DNA of 64,000 bases from Galdieria partita (Eukaryota > Rhodophyta > Bangiophyceae > Galdieriales > Galdieriaceae), in contig BQMJ01000005.1 of NCBI GenBank assembly GCA_025991245.1, forward strand, positions 186,001 through 250,000. Direction: 5' to 3'. The notes under the pieces are model-generated. The model was not told the DNA's origin, ran no database searches, and saw only the letters and a program-made list of their open reading frames with translations. Positions 53,665-64,000 of the stretch are shown piece by piece. Made by a program: the position numbers and the translations under genes. The number at the start of each line of letters is the position of its first letter. Within the stretch, counting starts at the first letter, position 1.

Positions 53665-54339
53665 TTATTCAAAATTTACTTGGCGGACACCATCCTTATC
53701 GACTACTTTCATAATAAAGTTCTTTTGATTGATAACAAATCGTTTGCTTAGCTGCTGAATACAACGTTTCATCAATTCTATTCCTTGCTCCAAAGTGATA
53801 CTAGGACGTTCAGAGCTCTTGCACAACAGTATTTGTTAACTTACTCTCTTTGATAATATCGATCTAAAGTTCCCAGTATAAAGAAGGATGCATATCCTTG
53901 AGCAGTATGATCAAGCTTTTCTAAAGTACCAAGATAATCAATGTAATAGAGAGAAGGACCAGAAATTGCATCAAAGCCTCCTAAGAGTAGATTCGCCAAA
54001 ACCGGGGCTTCCCTGAAGAACATTTTAGCTAAGCGTTCAAACGACAACAAAGTGATCCTACCGTATCAGCCTAGCTAGTTCCCCACGTATAAAGTTTGCA
54101 ACAGCGTGAGTACTCAACTGCAACCCTGTCTGGAATTCATAAAGGTGAAGATTCTTCTGTATATATTCCGTAAACTGAACAAAGTCACCAGGTTCCCCAC
54201 CCATAGCTAGGGTCTTATGACTGTCAAGTTCCATTATTTTGTCAACATCGTCTTTCATTACTATAACCGAACGTGCATTTGAAGTATCTGCAGCTGATAA
54301 CACAAAGTCTTTGCCGACTAGAGCGATCACCGAATCCAT
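53665..54339 (-). CDS. PSMB2: 20S proteasome beta-4 subunit (PSMB2/Pre1)
   Basis: Non-catalytic beta-ring subunit of the 20S proteasome. Three exons; ATG at 54339 gives MDSVIALVGKDFVLSAADTS, then SVIVMKDDVDKIMELDSHKT, GGEPGDFVQFTEYIQKNLHL and a second exon EAPVLANLLLGGFDAISGPS, LYYIDYLGTLEKLDHTAQGY, ending FFILGTLDRYYQ. The last exon reads SSERPSITLEQGIELMKRCI, QQLSKRFVINQKNFI, then VDKDGVR. These fit PSMB2 with no N-terminal propeptide and no catalytic Thr1, as expected. About 200 aa, normal length. Separated from the succinyl-CoA ligase gene upstream by 30-70 bases. Confidence 0.94.
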
Positions 54340-54411
54340 CAACTTCAATCCAACTTAAAAATTGTCCTTTATTGCAATGACATGCCAAGTTCCACTCTCT
54401 AGGCTTACAAA

Positions 54412-55585
54412 CTAATTCTTTGCACTTTGGACATTATTTACCTGGAACTCTTTCATTTTTTCAACCATGGCCGCTCCAATAGCTGCTGGAGATCGAACAA
54501 CTGTAGCACCGGCACTTTCAAGAGCACTTATCTTCGAAGCAGCTGTCCCTTTTCCTCCAGAAATAATGGCACCTACCAAACCAATCAACTGAAAGTCAAT
54601 CTCGCAACTTGTAATATACAAACCTGCATGACCCATCCGTCTACCAGGAGGCGCTGTAACACCTGCTATGAAAGAAACAACCGGTTTCTTTATAGAAGAC
54701 TTCTTTAATAGTTCAGCAGTTTCTTCTTCTTCGTTTCCACCTACAGACGCATTGAGCATTAAGTTTCGTCCACCAGTATTGATGATACAATCTTTACATA
54801 CCTATCTCACCAATCATAACGATACCTTTTGTATGCGAATCGTTCAAAAACATATCAACACAATCCATGAAGGTTGTCCCATGAAAAGGATCGCCGCCTA
54901 TTCCAACAACAATGCTTTGACCCAGATTATATTTTGTCGTTTGATCCACAGCTTCATAAGTAAGAGTACCCGAACGAGAAACAACTCCAATACAACCTGG
55001 TGAGTGAATATAGCCCGGCATAATGCCAATTTTGCACTCGTTAGGCTTCAAAATGCCCGGACAATTGGGACCTATCAGGCGAGATTTCGTGCTATCATTC
55101 AACAGGGTCTTCACTCTAACCATATCTTTCTGAGGGATTCCCTCAGTTATACAGACAATAATTCCAACTTCTGCTTTGATTGCTTCTTCGATGGCTCCAG
55201 CGGCACCTGGAGGGGGTACAAAAATAACCGAAGCGTCTGCTTTAGTTTCTTTCACAGCCTAGATCCCGTAACTATACTTTGCGATGTCAACTCAAAGACG
55301 AATCTATCTCACCTCTTCTACAGTTGCAAATACTGGGCAACCGAGATGCATAGTGCCTGCTTTCTTAGGACTGACTCCTCCAACAATTTTGGTTCCATAC
55401 TCAATAGACTGTTGACTGTGAAAGGTTCCCTGGCGACCAGTAAACCCTTGAACAATAACTTTGGTGTTTTTATCAACATAAGGTGGAGGTCTGTTTGTTA
55501 CACTGGAGGATGAAAATAGTCTCGGACTGGAGCAGGCAAGTGTCCTCCACACTCTTTTCAAAGAACCAAATAATGCACAAGACAT
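54412..55585 (-). CDS. SUCLG1: Succinyl-CoA ligase alpha subunit, mitochondrial
   Basis: TCA-cycle enzyme that couples succinyl-CoA hydrolysis to ATP or GTP formation. Four or more exons: ATG at 55585 with a basic Ser-rich mitochondrial leader ([20 protein letters not shown]), then [123 protein letters not shown], and [20 protein letters not shown]. The phosphohistidine comes from the GRRMGHAGA segment and is present. The 3' end is either the stop at 54412 (unspliced) or, with a GTAAATAATG donor after KEFQ, a final short exon ending at about 54369. Length is normal. Confidence 0.94.
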
Positions 55586-55660
55586 GGAACTCAATACACT
55601 CAAAAAATTGTTCGATTATAACGTGCGAGTGAAATCATTTGGTTGGGCCACCTGTCGACA

Positions 55661-55995
55661 ATGGTAAGTGTTTACTCAGTCGCCAACTTGTACTGAAAAG
55701 TTCAAAAGAGTGTTTATGACGAAGTGGAAATTGAGGATATGATATGGAACGAAGAGCTTGAAGCGTATACTTATCAGTGTCCTTGTGGTGACCTGTTTCA
55801 GATTACACTTGTAAGTTTTCTCGTTTGGTTTGAATAGAGTTTTACGAGAGCTTTTAGGAAGAGTTGCGCTTAGGAGAAGAAATAGCGCACTGTCCGAGTT
55901 GTTCGCTTGTTATAAGAGTAGTCTATAATCCAAGAGACTTCCACCCTTCATCTGGTGAAACTGGGAACGGAGCTTCTGTTGTTGTCGCTGCTTGA
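55661..55995 (+). CDS. DPH3: DPH3, CSL zinc-finger diphthamide biosynthesis protein
   Basis: Electron donor for the first step of diphthamide formation on elongation factor 2; also tied to Elongator tRNA modification. Three exons: the first coding exon is only the ATG (55661-55663), then a 45-nt intron. Exon 2 reads [34 protein letters not shown]; after the second intron comes [28 protein letters not shown]. The CSL motif with four Cys (C-P-C-G-D and C-P-S-C-S) and the conserved YDEVEIEDM start are intact. About 80 aa, normal for the family. Divergent from succinyl-CoA ligase, with 75 bases between ATGs. Confidence 0.94.
55664..55708 (+). other. Intron directly after the DPH3 start codon
   Basis: ATG is followed at once by GTAAGTG, and the 45-nt intron ends TTCAAAAG before AGTGTTTATGAC. 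Splicing gives [12 protein letters not shown], the conserved DPH3 start. The first coding exon is therefore exactly the three bases of the start codon. Confidence 0.85.
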
Positions 55996-56773
55996 GTTTC
56001 ATTTTCTTTTAGGAAATTAGAAATAAAACCACTTGCTTTGAGAAATACGCATAGATACATTCCAGCAAGTATATCTGTATGGTTGTGCTCTTGACTAAAA
56101 ATTTTGAACCAATTCATTGAGTACTATGTTACTCTCAACCCAAAGGGATATCTCTGGTACCGATATTGTCCTTCTTAAAGAGAAACCATGTGACTTTAGT
56201 GGAGAGCAGAATACTTACGACCAGCTAAAGAATTCTTTTAAACTACAAATGAAAAAACCAACAGAAAGTTATACTCAGCATCGAGTCATACCTCGTTGCG
56301 AGTTTTCTAGAGAAGGCCAGTCGTAAATAGGCTTGAGAGTGACTTGACACAAAAGTATATTCTTCAAGATGACACAAATCTGCAGTCACTGAGAAATCTT
56401 TCATTTTGCTCTTGGAAATATTTTAACAAGTCTACGTCAAAATAAGGTTTGTATTATGAAATGCCCGAATAAAAGTTCTGTTAGCAGGTAGAGCTAAAGA
56501 AGAGTTCATACAACATTTTGCTCATACCGAATATTCACTGTGATTGCTTGTAAAAACAAAGATTGCTCGACAATTCCTTTGTCCAACAGTTCAGTGTTTG
56601 ATAGAATAACACGATATGTCTTTAGCAAATTTGTGAAACGAAAACGGGCTTCTTATTTAAAAGTCTACTAAAAGCATAATAATGAAAATAGGGGATTCTT
56701 TCATTGTTCTTGTGAGCACATTTTATTAACGGAAAATAAACTATGAACACTGCATCGAAGAAAATGTTTCATT
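55996..56773. other. Mostly non-coding stretch, 778 bases
   Basis: 3' flank of DPH3 (plus) facing the 3' end of the DUF1664 gene (minus). It holds one ATG frame of 66 codons at 56126-56326 (MLLSTQRDISGTDIVLLKEK), hydrophilic and of unknown family, which may be chance or a small gene. Nothing else seen. Confidence 0.45.
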
Positions 56774-57889
56774 TCACTGTAATTCGGGAGAGGGATATCT
56801 TCCGAGTCGGAAGTTCCTTTTGTTCTCACTATGTAATAAATTCATTGATTTCGACGAATTCTTAGAAAAGTCTCCAACTTTCTCTAATTTCTCCCTTTCT
56901 GGACAACTTGATATCTCCAAGTTGGCTTCGTTGGATTCTGCACTGCAAAAGTTGCTCTTTTCCAAGTCTGCCAGGGCACTTCCTAGTCCCAAAAGGGCCC
57001 CTCTGTCCAAATTATTCGGTAAAGAAGGCTTGTATCCAAGGCCCATCTTCTCTACTACTGCCGAATTCGCAAATTCCTTCAATTCTTCCCGAGCCGGATT
57101 CAGTCCAGGAGCAAAGTCAACTGAAGAATTCTCTGGAAGTCGAGAAACTACAGTGCATAAAAGATATATTCCGCGATTGGCAAAACGTAACTTATTTTGA
57201 AGCTCTTCCAACTGCTGCTCCACGTTTCCAACTATGCTGCGAACTTCTGCAACGTCACCTCCAACGGTGTAGATATCACGGCGAGTGTCTTCCATTTCCT
57301 CCTGTAGTTTGTGTTCCAACGAAATATTTGATTCAACAACCTTATCTTCCACTTGCTTGATTTTTATGGACAAATCTTTTTGCACTTGACTAAGGGCACC
57401 AGAAACTCTTGTTACAGCACCTTTCAACGTCTCAAACGCCTGATTGAACCGTCTACTTGAAACATAAGCTAGATCCCAAATTTGAAAACCAAAAAATTTC
57501 TTCGCTACTAACGCCACGACAACAACTGAACCACAGACGGACAAGGAAAAGAGAAACCCACTACTTCCTAGTCGATTGTGGCCGTTTCCAATAAAAGTAA
57601 CCAAAGGTTGTCTAGATGAGCTTTCTTGAACAGCTGTAAGAGACCTTGATACTTCTCTTGAAAGGCGGCTAATTTCTTCTGCAAGTGATTGTAGTTCTTC
57701 TGAACTACTTTGACCAGAAGACGACGTACTAGTCAATCTAGGTTTTGTAAGACTATGGATTGCAGCTCTAGAAACTTCCTTGAAAAAAGAAGTAATTCCA
57801 TCCACGTGGTTGTACAAAGTTGCTCCACTAATACCCGCTCCAACCATAAGGACTAGGAGACGAGAAGTGGAGACGGAAGCAAGCGCCAT
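56774..57889 (-). CDS. DUF1664 family protein, membrane-anchored coiled coil
   Basis: Plant-type family of unknown role. Single exon, 371 aa, ATG at 57889. An N-terminal hydrophobic stretch (SRLLVLMVGAGISGATLY) is followed by a helical region and a second membrane-like segment (SGFLFSLSVCGSVVVVALVA). Then come the DUF1664 core WDLAYVSSRRFNQAFETLKG, SQVQKDLSIKIKQVEDKVVE, a long coiled coil (GGDVAEVRSIVGNVEQQLEE; LQNKLRFANRGIYLLCTVVS), and a Ser/Glu-rich tail. The order matches land-plant members, which have the same hydrophobic front. Position near an organelle membrane is likely; the actual function is unknown. Starts 30 bases from the RTF1 start on the other strand. Confidence 0.88.
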   Translation of the reverse strand: MALASVSTSRLLVLMVGAGISGATLYNHVDGITSFFKEVSRAAIHSLTKPRLTSTSSSGQSSSEELQSLAEEISRLSREVSRSLTAVQESSSRQPLVTFIGNGHNRLGSSGFLFSLSVCGSVVVVALVAKKFFGFQIWDLAYVSSRRFNQAFETLKGAVTRVSGALSQVQKDLSIKIKQVEDKVVESNISLEHKLQEEMEDTRRDIYTVGGDVAEVRSIVGNVEQQLEELQNKLRFANRGIYLLCTVVSRLPENSSVDFAPGLNPAREELKEFANSAVVEKMGLGYKPSLPNNLDRGALLGLGSALADLEKSNFCSAESNEANLEISSCPEREKLEKVGDFSKNSSKSMNLLHSENKRNFRLGRYPSPELQ

Positions 57890-57919
57890 GTCCCACTCTC
57901 AAATCACGAAATTATATTT

Positions 57920-59836
57920 ATGGAAGACGACTTAGAGGCCGAACTTCTAGCTGTCACTTCAAATCCCGCAAACCAGAATACTGTAGAATACGAAGAGGAA
58001 CTGTCTGAAAACTTTTATTCTGGTGACTCAGAAAGTGAAGTTGGTGAGTTAGAAGAGTTTGACGAAAACCTTGAAGGAAACCACGAAGAGGCTGAGGGAG
58101 AGTCTGACGAGGACTTCGTACCAACCAAAGGTTCGAAGAGGAAGAGTTCCACTGGGAAAAATAAAAAGCGCACAAAGTCTAATAAACAAGATAGACTTTC
58201 TCCAAGTGCTTCTCCTTCGTTGAAGCGGCCTAGACAGTCTTCACAGTCTAGAAGGTCGAGGAGAAGAAGTCACTTAGAGGAACAAAGATTTTTTTATGAA
58301 GACGGCTACGATGAATATGGTTTCGGTGATGAGACAGACGTCGCAAGGCTTATGGGCCTTAGTGAGGTTGAAAGAGAAGCAATTTTGGCAGAAAGACTGG
58401 AAAGAAGAGAGCAACTCAAGCTTGAGAAGGATATTAAAAGACGGATAGGAGAACAAGCAGAGGATGTGTCATCCGACCAGGAAAATTCTCGGTTGTTTGA
58501 ACGTCCAAGAAGGGAGAGTGAGAAAGCTAGGAAGAAGAGAGCTGCTTTAGAGTCACTCGCATTGCAAAGAGGAAGACAGCGCGGACTTCACAGCGATGAT
58601 CGTGACCTATCCTTCAGTGAAGAAAGTTCTTTATCAGAGGATATTTCAGAGGGAGAAGAAGTATCTGAGCACAAAACGGATAGGAGACAACTAAAGAGGG
58701 ATTTGGAGGAGAGGAGGAGACCAATTGTGTACAGCGACATTGTCAGTGAAACCGGTAGGACTACTCCAATGTTTTTAAGGAGACAAATGTTGGAGATATT
58801 CGTGAGCAAGCCATTTTTTGATAAAATGATAGTTGGCATGTTTGCGCGTCTATCAGTTGGAACTGCACCGGATAACCCGAGCGTTCCAGTCTATAGGCTC
58901 GTTCGTATTGCAGGGGTTCATGAAAGAGATCCTCGTTATGTAAGCATGTCGAATATTTTGATTATTTATACTAACTTTATCGTTATTTAGAAAGTGGGAG
59001 GTCAATATACCAATAAGCGGATCATTTGTCTATTTGGTTCTGTTAAAGGTGAATTTTCCATCGAGAGATTTTCGAACAAGCATCCAACGGAGGCGGAGTT
59101 TAATCGTTGGTTTAAACAAATGATGAAAGATCGAGAAACCATACCAACCAAGGACGACGTCACTTATCTTATATCATTGTCATTAGATTACAGAAAAGGG
59201 AATATTCAAGTTAGCGATGAAGAATTGCAAAGGCATATTGAAAAGTTTGAGAAGTTGAACCCCGAGCGAGTCAATTATGTTGCGAAGAAGAATGAGATAT
59301 TAACACGAATTACTTTTTTACGTGATAATGGTGCAAGTCCAGCAGAAATTGCTGAATATGAAAGAAAACTAGTTGAACTTGAAAGATTAGAAGCCAAGTA
59401 TCATCGGAAGCGAATAGAAGATATGGTAAGTTTGCCCCTCGATATTGTTTTTTGTCGATTTTACAACAGCGAAAAGATGGATGATAGAATGAAGTCTCTT
59501 GCCAGGAAGTCCAAAGAGGAAAATGCAAGGATCGACTCGGAAAGAAACGAGAAACAAATATCGAAAGATCGAGTTTCTTCCGAGCTGAATCCTTTTTCGA
59601 GAAGAGCTTCTCGGGGTAATACATCTTACTTTACAATAGACAGGAAGGGAAGTGAATTAGACTTGTTGCAATCTTTCCAAAAGAAAGAAGAGGACTCAAA
59701 GGAAAATGCTGCTATAGACACAGCCTTAAAGATGATGGGTCACTCACAGGAAGCCACCTTTGAATCTGTGAATCCTGTAGAAATTGCACAAAATGTGGAT
59801 GTAAGCTTGGATGATTTGTTTGATGATACGTTGTAG
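57920..59836 (+). CDS. RTF1: RTF1, Paf1 complex subunit with Plus3 domain
   Basis: Part of the Paf1 complex, which follows RNA polymerase II and promotes histone H2B ubiquitination. Three exons with an intron after ERDPRY (about 58939-58990) and a 51-nt intron at 59427-59477 joining RIEDM to MDDRMKSLAR. A long acidic and basic N-terminus (EELSENFYSGDSESEVGELE; RRSRRRSHLEEQRF) is followed by DVARLMGLSEVEREAILAER and a helical basic block. The Plus3 domain at about 270-400 reads IVSETGRTTPMFLRRQMLEI, FFDKMIVGMFARLSVG, YRLVRIAGVHERD, TNKRIICLFGSVKGEFSI, ERFSNKHPTEAEFNRWFK. The C-terminus is helical and ends LDDLFDDTL. About 620 aa, normal length. Confidence 0.95.
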
Positions 59837-59977
59837 CATATGGAGAACCGTTAACGAACAGTTTATCCTGAGACTGCTAATACAAGCAAAACAACTAGGC
59901 ATCATTGTTTAGCATATCATTCAAGGAAATATAATTTCTGCTTATATGTGACTGAAGCAAACGAATGTCTTCAGTAG

Positions 59978-62450
59978 CTACAAAGATCGAAAGCATAGAT
60001 GGTCCAAGCCATGCAGTCTAGAAGAAATTTCAGATACTGCTTTATCAGACGCATCAATACTTACCAAGTAATCCTTTGTGCTTTCGTTTGTGAAGCAAAA
60101 AATAACACTCCCTGGACTTGTTTGTTCCAGATTTGTTCTCAGGTCGACGAAAGGAATTTCTGAAATTTTGATAGTATCCTTTATATGAAGCAAAAAGTCC
60201 CAAATTTCTTCATCATGAATATGTTCGAGGCGTTTGCTCATTCTAAAATTCAAGGAGTGTGAGTTGTAAGTCAGTTGGGTGTCTTACCTCGATGCTATAA
60301 GAGGTGCTCCTTCGAACACAATTCGATATGGACACTCAACTTGATATTTACTGTCCATGGCTTCGAAACACCTAAGACCTCCGTGTACCACTCGGTAAGC
60401 ATATTTTTCCTGTCAATATATTAAAATTTCAAAGCTCTAGACAGTTGTCCGCTTACATTCCCATCAGTTGAAGTGAGTCTGTTTAAGTTGCCTATAGAAT
60501 TCTCCACAATAAACTTTACTTGCTCGGACAAGTAGTATATTCTTCTAACTCGTTCTGTATCCGAATTACGTGTCATCAAATGATTAGAAAGCAATTCTTC
60601 ATCGAGTCCATAGAAATCTGCAATAGTTTTCAACAAGGAAATATTCACACTGGAAAGTCTTTCAAAAGGGTCATCTGAAATTAGTCTGGAGATTCTCCGA
60701 GTCTTTATAAACGATTTTTCTTTATCGTAAATGTTCATTTCCACCTTTTCCTCCATTAACGAAAGTACTACATGACTGCAATATAACCGACCGTGTCTTG
60801 AGTATCTCGCGAAGCTCTTTCTAACACTGCAATAAAGAATCCTCCTGTATCTTGATCATGTGGCAGTATTCTGATGCACTTGTTTAAACCAAGGTCCTCC
60901 AAATCATCTTTCGGAAAGAGAGAAGGAGGAATTTTTTTTCGTCGGTGCAACGGAACTTCTTCGTAGCAATTGAAGAATCCCAATTCTTCAGCATTATTCT
61001 ACGTGTATTAAAAACATACTTATATGGGCATCCACAAAATACCTTAACCTTCCAGGAAGTGAGGCCTTTACGGAATTTCAAGTTCGGTAACAAGTGTTTG
61101 ACATCAATCTACACATTAGGTTTAGAATATGACAAAAACATACATGTTTGCTTTACCAAAAAGATTTGTGTTGAGCGTCTTCTTAATACTTCCGCAACAA
61201 CTGCCTCGTTCTCAACAGGATTGAAACTGCATGTCGAATACACGAGTCTACCACCAGGCTCCAACAGATCACATCCTCTGAGCAGAATTGCTATCTTTTT
61301 AAAGTCAGCTACCAGACTTGAATAAGTGCATTCAAAGTTACCTGTAAAGAATGTAAATTCATTCCAGTATCCGCATACCATCTCTTCCACAAATCCGGAG
61401 ACTTCCGAAGTGTACCATCTCCAGAACAAGGCACATCGCACAAAATTCTATTCAATCAGCCAATCAGGCGAGATTTTAAACACTCTTCACTGATACTTAC
61501 TTGTTGAAATGCATTTCAACAGGGAATCTTTGAGCTTCATGATTAGTAATAACAAGATAGGGACAAGAAAACCTCTTCAGTTGATGTGTCAACATCCAGC
61601 AACGCTTAAGATTGGCATCATTGGCTACAACAAGAGACTTGTGAAAGTCAGCTATATCTTCTGATAATAAAATTGAACATACTTGTCTTTCCACCGAACT
61701 GTTATTCTTTGCACCGAGCATATCTAGTAGTTGAGCTGTCTTTGAGCCCGGAGCTGCGCACATATCCAAAACTACAACAACTATTGGATTCATATAGCAT
61801 ACTTAACACTTCTCACCTTTATCTCCAGGTTCCACTTGTAATAAAATGGGTGGCAGCATGCTTACTGCTTCCTGGTGACAGGTTAGTCACAAGGACAAGT
61901 TTCCAGAATAATTCGTATTACCTGTCGATTGATAACACCCGAAGAATTCTGCTCAACTATAAAGTCATGCAACTTTGAAAGTTTTTCATCTCGTTTCAAA
62001 ACCTGTCGAGAAATATTAAGGCACCAAGCAAGTTCGTTTGGAAACCTTTGAAGTATGAAGATAATAAAGTAGATCCGAAAATACCTACCACTTTAAGGAA
62101 TAAGGACTTGTCATTCTGAAAGAATCGTCTTCGTACGTGCTTGAGAAATAGACTTTTAACTGTTTACAAATAGCGTTCATTTGGGCAGAGGACGGATGCG
62201 ACTGCGCGATCCAAAAACAAGCTGGCAAAGGAACAAACTACTCAAAAAGCGTAAATACTTCAAGTACAGTTTTTTTATCGAATATACACAGTACCAAGAT
62301 ATTCCAAAAAGACCCCCACTCTTCCTCGTCCACTAGTTCTTGTCCCTTGTAATAAGTTTTGAAGCGCTGTTGTCCTCTTTCAACAGCATTCTGATCATTG
62401 TCATAACTTCTGTTGTCTTTTGAAGAATCAACTTCCTCTTTATCCAACAT
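59978..62450 (-). CDS. NSUN2: NSUN2/Trm4-type tRNA (cytosine-5) methyltransferase
   Basis: SAM-dependent methyltransferase that makes m5C in tRNAs. Many exons; ATG at 62450 ([13 protein letters not shown]). Blocks in family order: [132 protein letters not shown] (motif IV, release Cys), and [20 protein letters not shown] (motif VI, catalytic Cys). The C-terminal part ([54 protein letters not shown]) matches the NSUN2 tail, so this is the long Trm4/NSUN2 type and not a minimal RsmB. A few junctions are approximate. The start lies 40 bases after the stop of the uridine kinase gene upstream. Confidence 0.92.
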
Positions 62451-62490
62451 TTCGGGTTTACTTTTTGTACAGCAATAGAGTTTTCCTGCT

Positions 62491-63983
62491 TTAGGTTCCA
62501 AAATAACGATCGGCAAATTCTCCTAAACCGGGTGTGACTCGACCTGATACGTGCAAATGGTCAATGGCACTCGTTACTAATTTCAATTGCGGAAAGTGTT
62601 CAAAACAGGACCGGACACCTTCCGAACTTGCGACTAGAGAAAGAATTATGATATGGCTTTCAATACAGCCTCTTCTTAGCAACTCCTCAACAGCTTTCAC
62701 AGCAGTTTTCCCTGTTCCTAAAATAGGGTCCAATAGAAATACATGTTTTTGGGATAACTCGGAAGGTAGTTTACAATATATAACTTTGCGGTCGGAACTT
62801 GGATCAAGTGGATCCTTTGCGATAAGCATTTTTCCAATGCATATATTTTTGCAAACTGCTCTTAAACCAGCTTCCATCGCATCTCCACCTCTCATTATGC
62901 TAACACTTGCCAATTCTGCAGAATACTTAAAACCATGATATACATCTCCTGTAGGCGTATATACTGAGCTCTGTTGAAATGGAAGCAAACTTAGACCTTC
63001 TTCTGCAATAAGTCTTATTAGTCGATCGGCATGAAAAATAAAATCCTTCAATACCGTCATTCCAGTAACGAAATGTTATTTCTGTGTCATCCACTTACCT
63101 CTCTCGAAGCCTCTCTATCTCGAAATACGGAGTGAAGGCCTTGTATCTGTGGATTATCTCCCATAATCACCAAATTGGGATATAATCGACGTAAATCAGG
63201 TTGCGAAAGTTTCAATGCAATATGTTTGATAACAAGATCAATAGCAACTAGATTTTCAGCTCCTCTTGGTACAATAATATCTGCATATCGTTTAGTTGGA
63301 GCAATAAACTCTTCATAGGAAGGCTTTACAAATTTTTCATACTGAGACAAAACACTTTCTATGGTTCGTCCTCGACTCGAAACATCTCTTCGAATACGTC
63401 TACAAAGACAAGTATCAGGATCCTCATCTACAAATATCTTCATATGAAGCATGTTTCGGATATCTAACGGATAAAAAGTAAGGATCCCCTCAATAATAAC
63501 TACTTCTCCAGGAGTAATCAATCTCTTCACAGGCAAACGCTTGTGAGTCGAAAAATCATAGCAAGGCACTTCTGTTGACTGTCCTCGGATCAATTTTTCG
63601 AGACACAACAACAATAATTCAAAATCTAAGGAATCTGGGTGATCGAAGTTGTAACTACTTGCGTCCTCTTCGTCCTCCAATCCTTTATAAAACCAGTCCA
63701 ATGCAATCATAACACAACGACGGTCTCCAAGTCCTTGCATTATCTTATTACAAACAGTGGTCTTTCCTGAAGCACTTCCACCAGCAACGCCAATAAGAAA
63801 AGGTCCCACGCTCGAAGGCTCGGCTTCTGTCCAATTTACGAGACCAGAGCTTTCCAAATCCACACCTGTTAGTCTCTTAGCACACGTGAAGGCTAGTCGA
63901 GTAACTAGACTCTGACAAGTAGCAGAATCTGGTTTCGTTGTCTCTACTACACCAACTTTGTCGCAACGAGTTTCCATTTCCAT
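62491..63983 (-). CDS. Uridine kinase fused to UPRT-like domain (UKL type)
   Basis: Pyrimidine salvage: the kinase domain phosphorylates uridine or cytidine, and the second domain is uracil phosphoribosyltransferase-like. Two exons; ATG at 63983 (MEMETRCDKVGVVETT). Kinase part: FLIGVAGGSASGKTTVCNKI (P-loop), IALDWFYKGL, YNFDHPDSLDFELL, TPGEVVIIEGILTF, FVDEDPDTCLCRRIRRDVSS. After the intron near 63061-63097 the UPRT part reads LLPFQQSSVYTPTGDVYHGF, VSIMRGGDAMEAGLRAVCKN, HVFLLDPILGTGKTAVKAVE, LLRRGCIESHIIILSLVAS and ends TPGLGEFADRYFGT, the UPRT signature. In plants, many such fusions have an active kinase and a UPRT half of doubtful activity; here the LDP-LGTGKT PRPP-binding loop looks kept. 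Confidence 0.94.
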
Positions 63984-64000
63984 TTCTGTTGGAGAGATTG

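Noticed and set aside
55923-56117. Minus-strand 64-codon frame over the DPH3 end
   Set aside because: It reads the complement of DPH3 exon 3 and shows no family match.
59427-59470. 44-nt version of the second RTF1 intron
   Set aside because: Ending at ACAACAG shifts the frame to an early stop; the 51-nt version ending CGAAAAG keeps it.
1-64000. Mobile or virus-derived elements
   Set aside because: I looked for reverse transcriptase, transposase, integrase and long terminal or inverted repeats and saw none; all long frames belong to host-type genes.

Overview
The window looks like nuclear DNA from a compact unicellular eukaryote, most likely a cyanidiophyte red alga of the Galdieria type. 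This is inferred from four things. Almost every gene is split by very short introns (about 25-90 nt, mostly 35-60 nt) with GT..AG borders. Genes on both strands are packed with tens of bases between them. Plastid or plant-lineage genes (RH3-like helicase with GUCT domain, RbfA, DUF1664, RWP-RK, a histidine enzyme with a leader) sit next to core eukaryotic genes. Carbohydrate genes fit a starch-storing alga (isoamylase, trehalose-phosphate synthase with an N-terminal CBM20). The species is not proven. Most gene models were assembled by joining exons by frame, splice borders and family alignment, so single junctions may be off. Nearly all start codons given are the first ATG of the family-consistent frame.

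Layout. 1-5.1 kb (minus): DEAD-box helicase cut by the left edge, a small unknown gene, plastid-type RbfA, and an unknown coiled-coil protein. 6.1-18.7 kb (minus): an unknown protein, a TPR/J-like membrane protein, a PA-TM-RING ubiquitin ligase, a TM9SF nonaspanin, a Zn2Cys6-PAS transcription factor, and an armadillo-repeat protein. 19.4-30.1 kb: isoamylase (+), a small lysine-rich unknown (+), a VHS-GAT sorting adaptor (-), and CBM20-TPS-TPP (+). 30.6-34.8 kb: a very tight block of RER1 (+), a basic unknown (-), KEOPS subunit Pcc1 (+) and an S9 peptidase (-); the last two overlap at their stop codons. 34.9-40.6 kb: a TenA-like protein with a zinc knuckle, a HAD phosphatase, SF3A3, and RPB8. 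40.8-47 kb: a TIPIN-like protein, a small membrane protein, HisI, an LRR-SAPS fusion, and an amino acid permease. 47.2-52.8 kb: a PPR protein, a bZIP and an RWP-RK factor. 53.7-64 kb: proteasome beta-4, succinyl-CoA ligase alpha, DPH3, DUF1664, RTF1, NSUN2/Trm4-like methyltransferase, and uridine kinase-UPRT.

There is no operon logic, but themes recur: RNA and translation quality (RbfA, KEOPS, DPH3, NSUN2, SF3A3, PPR), transcription (RPB8, RTF1, bZIP, RWP-RK, Zn2Cys6-PAS), endomembrane traffic (TM9SF, RER1, VHS-GAT, PA-RING) and glucan/trehalose metabolism. I saw no tRNA, rRNA, snRNA, CRISPR, transposon or viral remnant. The most unusual points are the LRR-SAPS fusion, the TenA-like/zinc-knuckle gene beside a HAD phosphatase, a fungal-type Zn2Cys6-PAS regulator, a TPR/J-like membrane protein without HPD, a DPH3 first coding exon consisting only of ATG, two GC-AG introns, and gene pairs whose starts or stops touch or overlap.
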